Positions 16,734 to 25,862 of a stretch of DNA of 64,000 bases are shown in pieces. Made by a program: the position numbers and the translations under genes. Position 1 is the first letter of the stretch. Each line of letters starts with the position of its first letter. Under the pieces are notes generated by a model. It made no database searches. It saw only the letters and a list, made by a program, of their open reading frames with translations, and was not told the origin of the DNA. Source of the DNA: JAVVTR01 sp036653535 (GTDB lineage Bacteria > Bacteroidota > Bacteroidia > Bacteroidales > P3); the NCBI GenBank assembly GCA_036653535.1, contig JAVVTR010000005.1, forward strand, positions 24,055 through 88,054. Direction: 5' to 3'.

Positions 16734-18128
16734 TTATGCATGAACTGCTTGTGCATATGCTACCGCTACCGCTTCCATAAAAGCTTCCGACATCGTTGGA
16801 TGCGGATGTATTGCTCTAATAATATCCGATCCTTTAATTTTCTGTTGACGAATCATTACTGCTTCGGCTATCATTTCCGTTACATTTTCCCCTATCATGT
16901 GGCATCCTAACAAAAGATCCGTATTGGCATCAAAAATCACCTTAATAAATCCATCCCTATTTCCAGATGCAGTAGCTTTGCCAGAAGCGGTAAATGGAAA
17001 CTTTCCTATTTTTAACAAATAGCCTTCCTCTACTGCCTTCTTTTCCGTAAGTCCAACGGATGCCACTTCTGGAGTGGTATAAGTACAGGCAGGAATATTT
17101 TTATAGTCTAAACTATTGGGTTGGTGTCCCGCTATTTTTTCCACACAAATTAAAGCTTCGTGAGTGGCAACATGCGCCAAAGCTGGGCCCGGAGTAATAT
17201 CCCCTATGGCATAATAGCCCTCTACACCTGTACGATAATATTCATCTACTAATACTCTTCCTCTTTCCGTACGTATTCCACATTCCTCCAAACCAAGATG
17301 CTCTAAATTCGTTACAACCCCTGCTGCCGATAATACGACATCGACTTCAAATACCTCTTCTCCTTTTTTAGTTTTTACGGTTACTTTACATTTTTCTCCG
17401 CTAGTATCTACCTTCTCTACGGAAGAATCTACCAATACTTTCATTCCATTTTTCTTGAAACATCGCCCTAATTGAGCCGATATATCCGCATCTTCTACTG
17501 GAACCACCGCTGGTAAAAATTCCACCAAAATAACTTTCACCCCTATAGATTGATAAAAATGAGCAAATTCGGAACCTATAGCGCCAGAACCAACCACTAA
17601 CATGCTTTCCGGCATTTTATCCAAAGTCATGGCTTGTCTATATCCAATAATCTTTTTCCCATCTTGAGGCAAATTAGGTAATTCTTTACTTCGTGAACCC
17701 GTACTCAAGATAATATGGGAAGCCGTATATTCCGTTTGAGATTCGTTCTCTTTGTTTTTTACCAATACTTTTTTGCCAGGTAATATTTGAGCTTCTCCGG
17801 ATACAATTTCTACCTTGTATTTATCTAATAAATATCGAATTCCTTTACTCATGGTATCGGCCACCGCCCTACTACGGGCAACCATAGCTTGTAGATCTGC
17901 TTTGACTTCCCCTTCTATACATACTCCATAATTGGAAGCATGTCGACAATACTGAAATGCCTGAGCACTTTTTAATAAAGCTTTGGTAGGAATACAACCC
18001 CAATTCAAACAGATACCCCCTAATTCCGCTCGTTCTACTACAGCAGCATGTAAACCAAGTTGAGCAGCTCTAATAGCTGCAACATAGCCCCCAGGGCCAC
18101 TTCCAATCACTATAACATCAAAATCCAT
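16734..18128 (-). CDS. lpdA: Dihydrolipoyl dehydrogenase
   Basis: FAD disulfide oxidoreductase (E3 of 2-oxoacid dehydrogenase or glycine-cleavage complexes), 464 residues from the ATG at 18128. A TTG three codons further upstream is possible. FAD site VIVIGSGPGGYVAA; redox disulfide GGICLNWGCIPTK (Cys40/Cys45); NAD site VVGSGAIGSEFAHF; second FAD segment YAIGDITPGPALAH; C-terminal catalytic pair HPHPTMSEAF. Complex partners are not in the window, so which complex it serves is unknown. It lies 16 bases after ackA. Confidence 0.95.
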   Translation of the reverse strand: MDFDVIVIGSGPGGYVAAIRAAQLGLHAAVVERAELGGICLNWGCIPTKALLKSAQAFQYCRHASNYGVCIEGEVKADLQAMVARSRAVADTMSKGIRYLLDKYKVEIVSGEAQILPGKKVLVKNKENESQTEYTASHIILSTGSRSKELPNLPQDGKKIIGYRQAMTLDKMPESMLVVGSGAIGSEFAHFYQSIGVKVILVEFLPAVVPVEDADISAQLGRCFKKNGMKVLVDSSVEKVDTSGEKCKVTVKTKKGEEVFEVDVVLSAAGVVTNLEHLGLEECGIRTERGRVLVDEYYRTGVEGYYAIGDITPGPALAHVATHEALICVEKIAGHQPNSLDYKNIPACTYTTPEVASVGLTEKKAVEEGYLLKIGKFPFTASGKATASGNRDGFIKVIFDANTDLLLGCHMIGENVTEMIAEAVMIRQQKIKGSDIIRAIHPHPTMSEAFMEAVAVAYAQAVHA

Positions 18129-18144
18129 ATCTTGCAATCTCCAT

Positions 18145-19347
18145 TTATTTATTAACTATATTGTAGGTATCGGTAGCAATTACTTTTTCTTCATCTGTAG
18201 TAACTAAAACCACTTTTACTTTGGATTCCGGACGAGAAATAATGGTATCTATTCCACGTAAATTCCGGTTCACCTCCTTATCAAAAGAAACACCCATAAA
18301 TTCCAAACCTTCGCAAATGGCAGCCCGTGTTTCGTAATCATTTTCGCCTATTCCTCCTGTAAACAAAAGAAGATCTACTCCGGATAAAGCCGCTGCATAT
18401 GCCCCAATATATTTCTTTACTTTATAAGAAAACATTTGTAAGGTTAATTTTGCTCTCGCATTATTTTCTGAGGCGGCCTTGCCTAAATCACGCATATCGG
18501 AAGAAATACCCGATACGCCCAACATTCCACTTTGCTTATTAAAAATAAGATTGGCCTGATGAATATCTAATCCATCTATGTCCATAATTGCCAAAGCAGC
18601 ACCTAAATCCAAATCGCCACAACGAGTTCCCATCATCAAACCTTCTACAGGAGTGTACCCCATAGAGGTATCTACGGATTTTCCGTTTTTTATAGCTGCT
18701 ATAGAGGCACCATTCCCCAAGTGACAAGAAATAATTTTGCTTTTATTTATGTCTAAACCTGTTATTTCACAAGCTTTTTTAGCTACAAACTTATGACTGG
18801 TTCCGTGAAACCCGTAACGACGAATACGGTTTTTTTCATAATATTTGTATGGAATGCCATACATATACGCATAGTCCGGCATAGTCTGATGAAAAGAGGT
18901 GTCAAAAACTGCCACTTGTGGAATACCCGGTAAAAGTTTTTGCATGGAAACAATACCTTTTAAATTAGCTGGATTATGAAGAGGAGCCAATGGTACACAC
19001 TCTTCTAAATCTTTTATTACTGCATCGGTCACTCTCACACTATCTTTGAATTTTTCACCTCCATGAGCTACTCTATGTCCAACAGCATTAATTTCGTTCA
19101 ACTTTTTTATAACCCCACATTGAGGATCGGTCAAATATTCCAATACCCAGTTAATCCCTATTTGATGATCCGGAACCGACTTGCTAACTTTTATTTTATC
19201 CCCCCCCTCTACTTGATGAGTTAAATCTGCCTGAGGCAAACCTATTTTTTCAACCAAACCCTTAGCCAGTACATGAACTTCTCCCTGCATCTCTACCAAT
19301 TGGTATTTAATGGAGGAGCTTCCACAATTTAAAACTAAAATTTTCAT
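18145..19347 (-). CDS. ackA: Acetate kinase
   Basis: 400 residues, the usual length. Interconverts acetyl phosphate and acetate with ATP formation, a fermentative energy step. Signatures: LNCGSSSIKYQL at the N-terminus, GHRVAHGGE, the HLGNGASIAAI nucleotide site, DTSMGYTPVEGLMMGTRCGDLD, and FTGGIGEN near the C-terminus. The usual partner pta is not adjacent. It is positioned 23 bases after rel and just before lpd, linking stringent response and acetyl-unit metabolism genes in one run. Confidence 0.97.
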   Translation of the reverse strand: MKILVLNCGSSSIKYQLVEMQGEVHVLAKGLVEKIGLPQADLTHQVEGGDKIKVSKSVPDHQIGINWVLEYLTDPQCGVIKKLNEINAVGHRVAHGGEKFKDSVRVTDAVIKDLEECVPLAPLHNPANLKGIVSMQKLLPGIPQVAVFDTSFHQTMPDYAYMYGIPYKYYEKNRIRRYGFHGTSHKFVAKKACEITGLDINKSKIISCHLGNGASIAAIKNGKSVDTSMGYTPVEGLMMGTRCGDLDLGAALAIMDIDGLDIHQANLIFNKQSGMLGVSGISSDMRDLGKAASENNARAKLTLQMFSYKVKKYIGAYAAALSGVDLLLFTGGIGENDYETRAAICEGLEFMGVSFDKEVNRNLRGIDTIISRPESKVKVVLVTTDEEKVIATDTYNIVNK

Positions 19348-19370
19348 ATCCTTATAAATTATATTATTTC

Positions 19371-21623
19371 TTACACAGACTGATGATCTATTCTAATAAC
19401 TTTTTCTAAACCTTCTATCGATCTTAATCTATTCATTAATTCCTGTAAATGAATAGTATTGCTAATGTATAGCATTATTTTCCCTTCAAATACCCCTTCC
19501 GCAGCCGTAAAAATAATAGAGCGCATATTAATTTGATCATCCTGAGAAACCACCACTATAATATCTTTTACCATTCCGGAACGATCAAACCCTTTTAATG
19601 TAATTCCTGTTAAAAAAGTAATTTTCTCGTTTTTCTTCCATTTGGCCTTTACTATCCTATTTCCATACTGGGACATCAATTCTATTGCCTTTGGACAATT
19701 AGTTCTATGAACCTCTATTCCTTTATTGGGCCGAATAATTCCAACTACATCATCTCCGGGAATCGCATTACAACAATCGGAAACAAAATAATTTAATTTC
19801 TGTATATCCTCTCCCAAAAGCAAACTTTCTGGCTTATTCTCCACCTGAGCTTGAATAGCATCCTGCAAATTAATTTCCGCACCTGCATTTTTAGATCGTC
19901 TAAACATCTGCCAAAACCAATTCTCGTGCTTTTCTACTTTCTGAAAAATAGATTTAATATCTAATTCTTCCAACTTATGTATAGCAATATCATAAAAGAG
20001 TTCCGACTTGTTTTTTCTCGAAAAAGCCTCCTGTACCAAACGAATATTATCTTCTGTAAAATCCATAGAGAATTTTGAAAACAGTTCGCCAAGCATATCC
20101 TTTCCTTGATTGTAATACCTGGCATGTTCTTCTCGCAACCATTGTCGAATACGTGATTTTGCTCGTGAAGAAACTACATACTCCAACCATTGCTCCGTTG
20201 GTTTTTGACTTTTGGAATAAATAACCTCCACTTGATCCCCGCTTTTTAAAGTCTGATTTAAGGGAACTAATCTATGATTAACTTTTGCTCCTATAACGGT
20301 AAATCCAATTTCTGAATGTATATGAAAAGCAAAATCCAATACTGTCGATCCTACCGGCAATGTTTTCAATTCACCCTTAGGTGTATAAACATATATTTCT
20401 CCATTGAAAAAATTAAGACGAAAATCATTAAGAAAACTGAGAGAATTATTTTCATCCGAATTTTCTAACATTTCCCGGATTTTATTTAACCACATATCCA
20501 AACCGGAATCTCTGCTCATAAGTCCCTCATTCTTGTATTTCCAATGTGCGGCATATCCCTTTTCGGCAATTTCATCCATACGTTTGGAACGAATTTGCAC
20601 CTCTACCCAGCGTCCCGTATCACTCATAACCGTAGTATGTAAAGCCTCATACCCATTAGGTTTTGGAATGGCAATCCAATCTCGCAAACGAGTAGGATTT
20701 GCCCTATAAATACTGGTAACTATAGCATAAACCTTATAGCAATCGGTTTTTTCATTTTCTATGGGAGGATCTATAACTATCCGTATGGCAAATAAATCAT
20801 AAACTTCTTCAAAGGATACATTTTTCTTTTTCATTTTTCCCCAAATAGAGCAAATAGATTTTACTCGACCGGATATAGAAAATTGCATACAGTCATTTTC
20901 TAATCGCCTACGTATAGGCGCAATAAATGTATTAATAAATTTTTCCCTTTGTTTTTCCGACTCCTTGATTTTTGCAGAAATATTGTTGTAAATGTCCGGT
21001 TCCGTATATTTTAATGCTAAATCTTCTAATTCACTTTTAATGGAATACAAACCTAAACGATGCGCTAAGGGGGCATATACATTAATGGTTTCTGATGAAA
21101 TTTTAAGTTGTTTATCCCGAGCCATAGAATCTAAAGTGCGCATATTATGCAAACGATCGGCCAACTTTATCAAAATAACACGAACATCATCCGATAAAGT
21201 CAAAAACATTTTTTTGAAATTTTCTGCTTGCATGGAAATAGATTGCCCTTGATCAAAAATTTCATCAATTTTGGTAAGCCCATCTACAATACGAGCTACG
21301 TGATCTCCAAATGTTTTTTCTATATCTAATAAGGCATAATCTGTATCCTCCACCACATCGTGCAATAAAGCACATACCACGGAAGTGGGCCCCAAGCCTA
21401 TATCTGCAACCACAATATGTGCTACCTCTAAAGGGTGATAAATATAAGGTTCTCCCGACTTTCGTCTCATGTGCGCATGCGCATTCACTGCTATAGTAAA
21501 AGCTGTATGTATCTGCTCTTGTTCTTCTTCAGAAATTTCTTTTCTAAAACATTTAAAAATTAATTTATATCGTCTTAAAATTTCTTTTTTTTCAAACTCT
21601 TCGTTTACTGTGTACATATCCAT
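19371..21623 (-). CDS. rel: Bifunctional (p)ppGpp synthetase/hydrolase, Rel/SpoT family
   Basis: 750 residues, the standard long RSH architecture. The HD hydrolase domain has HPLEVAHIV, LLHDVVEDTDY and KLADRLHNMRTL, with a complete HD/ED metal set. The synthetase domain has RLRDWIAIPKPNGYEALHTTV; the basic RLRD motif matches the RxKD type of bifunctional enzymes rather than monofunctional RelA. TGS domain (IYVYTPKGELKTLP), zinc-finger-like segment (VSDCCNAIPGDDVVGI) and C-terminal ACT domain (TLKGFDRSGMVKDI) follow. It controls the stringent response. It follows a phosphodiesterase gene by four bases and precedes ackA. Confidence 0.95.
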   Translation of the reverse strand: MDMYTVNEEFEKKEILRRYKLIFKCFRKEISEEEQEQIHTAFTIAVNAHAHMRRKSGEPYIYHPLEVAHIVVADIGLGPTSVVCALLHDVVEDTDYALLDIEKTFGDHVARIVDGLTKIDEIFDQGQSISMQAENFKKMFLTLSDDVRVILIKLADRLHNMRTLDSMARDKQLKISSETINVYAPLAHRLGLYSIKSELEDLALKYTEPDIYNNISAKIKESEKQREKFINTFIAPIRRRLENDCMQFSISGRVKSICSIWGKMKKKNVSFEEVYDLFAIRIVIDPPIENEKTDCYKVYAIVTSIYRANPTRLRDWIAIPKPNGYEALHTTVMSDTGRWVEVQIRSKRMDEIAEKGYAAHWKYKNEGLMSRDSGLDMWLNKIREMLENSDENNSLSFLNDFRLNFFNGEIYVYTPKGELKTLPVGSTVLDFAFHIHSEIGFTVIGAKVNHRLVPLNQTLKSGDQVEVIYSKSQKPTEQWLEYVVSSRAKSRIRQWLREEHARYYNQGKDMLGELFSKFSMDFTEDNIRLVQEAFSRKNKSELFYDIAIHKLEELDIKSIFQKVEKHENWFWQMFRRSKNAGAEINLQDAIQAQVENKPESLLLGEDIQKLNYFVSDCCNAIPGDDVVGIIRPNKGIEVHRTNCPKAIELMSQYGNRIVKAKWKKNEKITFLTGITLKGFDRSGMVKDIIVVVSQDDQINMRSIIFTAAEGVFEGKIMLYISNTIHLQELMNRLRSIEGLEKVIRIDHQSV

Positions 21624-21627
21624 ATCT

Positions 21628-22122
21628 TTAACTTCTCGCTATATCCAAGACTTCCAAATCTGATAATTCTTTTTGCGAAATTTTCAATCGCAATGCTGTA
21701 ATACTTCTATGGAAACCACTTTGCCCTGCTGCACCTGGATTCATAAACATTAGCGAATGTTTTTTATCTTGCATCACTTTAAGAATATGAGAATGTCCAC
21801 AAACAAACAAATCGGGTTTATGCAGGTTTAATAATGTTTGAATCCCAGGATGGTACTTTCCGGGATATCCACCTATATGTGTGAGCATTACTTTGCAATC
21901 CTCACACATGAAATAGCGATATTCCGGCAAAATAGCCCTTATGTTATAATCATCAATATTCCCATAAACGCTAATCAATGGCTTAAAGCGTGCCAAGGTT
22001 TCCAAGGTTTCCATATTGCCAATATCTCCAGCGTGCCAAATTTGGTCGCAATCTTCCAAAAATTTTAATACTCTCGGATGTATGCAAGCATGCGTATCCG
22101 AAATAATACCGACCTTAATCAT
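21628..22122 (-). CDS. YfcE/MJ0936-type metallophosphoesterase
   Basis: 164-residue compact phosphodiesterase. Metal-binding motifs are GIISDTHACIHPRV, IWHAGDIGN, SVYGNIDDY, MLTHIGGYPGKY and FVCGHSHI, followed by FMNPGAAGQSG typical of the YfcE group. Family members hydrolyse phosphodiesters in vitro; the physiological substrate is not known. It is directly upstream of rel (four bases) and downstream of the DUF4293 gene (ten bases), so it is very likely co-transcribed with both. Confidence 0.88.
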   Translation of the reverse strand: MIKVGIISDTHACIHPRVLKFLEDCDQIWHAGDIGNMETLETLARFKPLISVYGNIDDYNIRAILPEYRYFMCEDCKVMLTHIGGYPGKYHPGIQTLLNLHKPDLFVCGHSHILKVMQDKKHSLMFMNPGAAGQSGFHRSITALRLKISQKELSDLEVLDIARS

Positions 22123-22132
22123 TTCTGTTTAT

Positions 22133-22612
22133 TTAGCGCAAACGATCGGAAGATCTAACCCTCTTTTCATCGTTTTTAACACCTCGCATTGCCAAAAGAA
22201 TCATTAAAAGAGACAAAACCGGCATATAAGTAGGCCACAAATATCGAACAATATTCCCAGCCTGAACACTATCCGGTTCTAATTTTTTCGACAAAAGATC
22301 CATGCCAAAAAAAAGAAAAATTAAAAAAAGCACATTAATCAAAAGAGCTAAATTGCACCATTTCAATTGTCTTTTTCTATCTTTAAATGAAATAATAATG
22401 AAAGCCAACATCAAAATTAGCACGGCATTAACAACCACTAATAATGGGAACCAATAGGTGATTTGAGTAAATTCAAAATCACCAGCGAAACCAGTAATTT
22501 CCATCATTACCTCCGCTCCTCTCAAATTAAAAGAAGCCACCGGGAAAAAAAATAGCGTAGACAAAATAATCATCGCTAAAAGCAAATAAAGAGACTGAAT
22601 TCTTTGTATCAT
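22133..22612 (-). CDS. DUF4293 four-helix membrane protein
   Basis: About 159 residues from the ATG at 22612 (MIQRIQSLYLLLAMI). That start is where the family begins; the extra 21 codons further upstream have no family character. Four hydrophobic segments are visible: the N-terminal LLLAMIILSTLFFFPVAS, WFPLLVVVNAVLILMLAFI, LALLINVLFLIFLFF and YMPVLSLLMILLAM. This is the DUF4293 pattern, so far seen mainly in Bacteroidota. The C-terminus is short and basic. Function is unknown. It heads the yfcE-rel-ackA-lpd-rfbC run. Confidence 0.82.
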   Translation of the reverse strand: MIQRIQSLYLLLAMIILSTLFFFPVASFNLRGAEVMMEITGFAGDFEFTQITYWFPLLVVVNAVLILMLAFIIISFKDRKRQLKWCNLALLINVLFLIFLFFGMDLLSKKLEPDSVQAGNIVRYLWPTYMPVLSLLMILLAMRGVKNDEKRVRSSDRLR

Positions 22613-22702
22613 CTTTTCGTTTTTTTGAGATTGTAAAAGTACATTATTTTTATTTAGTGACCAAACATTTACCACGCTTTTGCCCTATTTAAATAGCCCC
22701 AC

Positions 22703-22742
22703 AGACAATATAAAGGAAAATTTTATTTCTTTTATATTGTCT
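22703..22742 (+). terminator. Hairpin plus T-tract upstream of the rho promoter
   Basis: Arms 22703-22719 and 22726-22742 pair over 17 positions (one G-U), core AGACAATATAAA/TTTATATTGTCT, followed by CTTTTTTT. It looks like an intrinsic terminator for plus-strand transcription, yet no plus-strand gene precedes it. Confidence 0.5.
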
Positions 22743-22918
22743 CTTTTTTTAAGTCATTTTATCCGCTATTTCCCTTCGTGAAAAAATGCTATTTTCTATA
22801 GCTATTCATTAAAAATTTCCTTTTTAGAAGAAGTTCTCTCCGTTTTTTTACAACCCATCTCTAAAATAGACTTGAAAGCAGCCCTACAAAATTTTCACAA
22901 AGCGCCTGGATTATTATT

Positions 22919-22948
22919 TTGTTTATATGAGAATAATTCGTACCTTTG
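22919..22948 (+). promoter_or_regulatory. Promoter of rho (TTG-19-TACCTTTG)
   Basis: TTG at 22919-22921, 19 bases, then TACCTTTG at 22941-22948: both elements of the Bacteroidota housekeeping promoter. The ATG of rho is at 23028, so the leader is about 75 bases long. Confidence 0.65.
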
Positions 22949-23027
22949 CCTTGCTTTTCAAAAAGCTATCGAAATAGTTCACTGTTTTTAGTCTCTTAAT
23001 TTTATAGGACAACACTAAAGTTTTTTT

Positions 23028-24950
23028 ATGTTAAATATTTTGGATTTGAATGCCATGGAAGAATCTGCATTGCATGAAGTTGCACAGAATTTTCAAATTA
23101 AGCATTACGAAAAATTGTCAAGACAAGATCTTATTTACAAAATTTTGGATATACAAGCCATTCAAAAAATCACCTCTTTGTCCAATACTGAAGAAATTCA
23201 GGATGAACATAAAAAGAAGAGAGGAAGACCTAAAATTAATACTCCCATTGTTAATTCATCCCTACCGCTAGAAGAATCAACTAAGGAGAAAAACACAGAA
23301 GAAGAGATAGAGGAAGAGGAAGAAGAAACAGATGCACTACCTCTCAAAAAAAGGGGACGCCCTAAAAAAAGTATAGAAGTCCCTGATTCTAATCCTAACA
23401 TTCCCAATACAGAAAAAATTGTTCACAAAATAAGTACCCCTCTTATAAGTAGCCCTCTCATCAAAGAAAAAAGAATTCGCACCTCCATTCAACCTGCTGC
23501 ATCCAGCAATCCGGAAAAATTTCCATCCAATCCTTTACCCAAAATAAAAAGCGCTGCTCGTCCAGAATTAGTTTTTGATGATTTTATGGAAAAAGACACG
23601 GACGAAGACCTTTCTTTCGACCCCTACGACAATGAAAAACAAGTTCCCGAAACCACTACTCCCACCGAACAAGAAAGTATCCCAAGTTTGGAAAACCAAC
23701 AATACGAAAACGACAGGCTTAACCGAATAGATGCAGAGCAAATGTACAAGGCTCTTAACACCAAAACACCTACTCTTCCATCCGTAACACAATCCTCCCC
23801 AAAAAACAGACAAGAGTCAGGCAACTATAATTTTGAAAACTTTGTTACCTATGAGGGCGTTTTAGAAACTATGCCTGATGGCTTTGGTTTTTTACGTTCT
23901 TCCGATTATAATTATCTCAGTTCCCCTGACGATGTATATATTTCTCCTCAACAAATTCGCTCTTTAGGTTTAAGAACCGGCGATACAATAGAATGTACTG
24001 TACGCCCCCCACGAGAAGGAGAAAAATATTTTCCCATGGGAAAAGTTCTTTCCATTAACGGTTGTCCTCCGGAAGTAATTCGCGACAGAGTTGCTTTTGA
24101 TTACCTTACGCCATTATTCCCCGATGAAAAATTCAAATTAACGGGCGCTCCTGATAATGCACTTTCCATGCGATTAATGGATATGTTTACTCCTGTTGGA
24201 AAAGGACAAAGAGGCCTAATTGTTGCGCCTCCCAAAACAGGGAAAACCGTTTTATTAAAAGAATTGGCCAATGCCATCTCTTTTAATCATCCGGAAGTAT
24301 ATATGATTATTCTTCTTATTGACGAACGTCCAGAAGAAGTAACCGATATGCAAAGAAGTGTTAAAGCAGAAGTTATCGCTTCTACTTTCGATGAACCGGC
24401 AGAACGTCACGTTAAAATTGCAAATATCGTTTTAGAAAAAGCCAAACGTTTAGTGGAATGTGGACACGATGTTATGATAGTTTTAGACTCTATTACGCGA
24501 TTAGCACGTGCCTACAATACAGTAAGTCCAGCCTCTGGAAAAGTTCTTTCCGGTGGGGTGGAAGCCAATGCTCTACAAAAGCCCAAACGTTTTTTTGGGG
24601 CAGCACGAAATATAGAAAATGGAGGTTCTCTAACCATTATAGCTACCGCCCTGACAGAAACCAATTCCAAAATGGATGAAGTTATCTTTGAGGAATTTAA
24701 AGGAACTGGTAACATGGAAATCCAACTCGACCGCCGTATTTCTAATAAACGTATCTTCCCTGCCATAGATATTGTATCGTCCAGCACACGAAAAGACGAC
24801 CTTTTACAAGATAAAGAAACCTTGCAAAAAGTATGGATATTACGCAATCACTTAGCAGATATGACCCCTATAGAAACTATGGAATTACTTAGAAACAAGG
24901 TAAAACAAACTCGTTCCAACGAAGAGTTTTTAGTATCCATGAATGGATAA
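23028..24950 (+). CDS. rho: Transcription termination factor Rho with large N-terminal disordered insert
   Basis: 640 residues against roughly 420 in Escherichia coli. The N-terminal Rho domain (residues about 1-50) is followed by a low-complexity insert of about 200 residues rich in Glu, Lys, Pro and Ser. The insert carries two AT-hook-like KKRGRPK motifs (residues 63-69 and 107-113) and an acidic run between them. The RNA-binding cold-shock-like domain begins near residue 275 (YEGVLETMPDGFGFLR). The hexameric ATPase has Walker A APPKTGKTVLL, Walker B VMIVLDSITRLARAYN, the Q-loop, and the R-loop region near SGGVEANAL. It has its own promoter and a 75-base leader. Confidence 0.97.
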   Translation: MLNILDLNAMEESALHEVAQNFQIKHYEKLSRQDLIYKILDIQAIQKITSLSNTEEIQDEHKKKRGRPKINTPIVNSSLPLEESTKEKNTEEEIEEEEEETDALPLKKRGRPKKSIEVPDSNPNIPNTEKIVHKISTPLISSPLIKEKRIRTSIQPAASSNPEKFPSNPLPKIKSAARPELVFDDFMEKDTDEDLSFDPYDNEKQVPETTTPTEQESIPSLENQQYENDRLNRIDAEQMYKALNTKTPTLPSVTQSSPKNRQESGNYNFENFVTYEGVLETMPDGFGFLRSSDYNYLSSPDDVYISPQQIRSLGLRTGDTIECTVRPPREGEKYFPMGKVLSINGCPPEVIRDRVAFDYLTPLFPDEKFKLTGAPDNALSMRLMDMFTPVGKGQRGLIVAPPKTGKTVLLKELANAISFNHPEVYMIILLIDERPEEVTDMQRSVKAEVIASTFDEPAERHVKIANIVLEKAKRLVECGHDVMIVLDSITRLARAYNTVSPASGKVLSGGVEANALQKPKRFFGAARNIENGGSLTIIATALTETNSKMDEVIFEEFKGTGNMEIQLDRRISNKRIFPAIDIVSSSTRKDDLLQDKETLQKVWILRNHLADMTPIETMELLRNKVKQTRSNEEFLVSMNG

Positions 24951-25034
24951 TGTTCTTCCTTGAAAATCTGTTTAAATACCTACACCTTAGAAAATCGTCC
25001 TCCCTCAAAAACGTCTCTATTAGGAAAAACAATC

Positions 25035-25862
25035 ATGATTTATTTTCCACCTTGCAAAATAAATATAGGCCTACATATTTTAAGTAAACGTTCCGACGCC
25101 TATCATAATTTAGAAACTGCTTTCTTTCCTTTGTCGGATATTTCGGATGTTTTAGAAATTTCACCAAGCGAAAAAGAAGAATTTCTCTTTACCGGAATCC
25201 CCATAACGGGAGAAAAGGGGGAAAATTTAGTCGTTCAAGCGGCTAATTTACTGTCCCAATATACAGGAAAAAACTTTTCTTGCCGTATTCATCTCCACAA
25301 GGCCATCCCTTTCGGTTCTGGATTAGGTGGAGGTTCCGCAGATGCCACTTATACTCTTTTAGGTATAAACGAAACTCTAAACTTAGGGCTAAGTCAAAAA
25401 GAAATATACCTCTTGTGTACAGAACTTGGTAGTGATTGTGCGTGTTTCGTGGAAAACAAACCTACCATAGGAAAAGAAAGGGGAAATATAATTAGCCCAC
25501 TCTCTTGTAATATTCATCAATGCTATGATCTTCTCTTAGTAATTCCCCCTATTTCTATTTCTACTAAAGACGCTTATAAAAGCATAACTCCTCAAAGCAA
25601 CAGGCCCTCGTTAGAAAGTTTATTACAACAACCTATTGCAAGCTGGAAATCAACTATTTTTAATGACTTTGAAAATGCTTTAGATACTCGTTTCCCTCTT
25701 TTGAAATCTATAAAAGACCAGTTATATGATACGGGGGCCATTTATGCATCCCTTAGCGGTAGCGGTTCTGCTCTCTATGGAATTTACGAAAAAGGAAAAT
25801 TAATTTCTCCCTCTTTCCCAAATTCTTATTATCTTAAACAAACAAATATTTCAATTCCTTAA
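25035..25862 (+). CDS. ispE: 4-diphosphocytidyl-2-C-methyl-D-erythritol kinase
   Basis: About 275 residues from the ATG at 25035, which starts the conserved FPPCKINIGLHIL; the frame upstream to 24960 is not family-like. GHMP-kinase of the MEP isoprenoid pathway. The ATP-binding glycine loop is PFGSGLGGGSADATYTL, with motif 3 SLSGSGSALYGI near the C-terminus. It lies about 85 bases after rho. Its last 29 bases overlap the end of the convergent birA. Confidence 0.93.
   Translation: MIYFPPCKINIGLHILSKRSDAYHNLETAFFPLSDISDVLEISPSEKEEFLFTGIPITGEKGENLVVQAANLLSQYTGKNFSCRIHLHKAIPFGSGLGGGSADATYTLLGINETLNLGLSQKEIYLLCTELGSDCACFVENKPTIGKERGNIISPLSCNIHQCYDLLLVIPPISISTKDAYKSITPQSNRPSLESLLQQPIASWKSTIFNDFENALDTRFPLLKSIKDQLYDTGAIYASLSGSGSALYGIYEKGKLISPSFPNSYYLKQTNISIP

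Larger units (their letters stand above)
22613..23027. other. Divergent DUF4293/rho intergenic region
   Basis: About 415 bases without a gene. It holds a candidate minus-strand promoter for DUF4293 (TACTTTTA, 22634-22641, with TTG 20 bases upstream). A strong hairpin followed by a T-tract on the plus strand lies at 22703-22749. The rho promoter is at 22941-22948, leaving a roughly 75-base AT-rich rho leader that contains a small GCTTTT/AAAAGC hairpin. The segment 22750-22918 shows nothing I can name. Confidence 0.55.
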
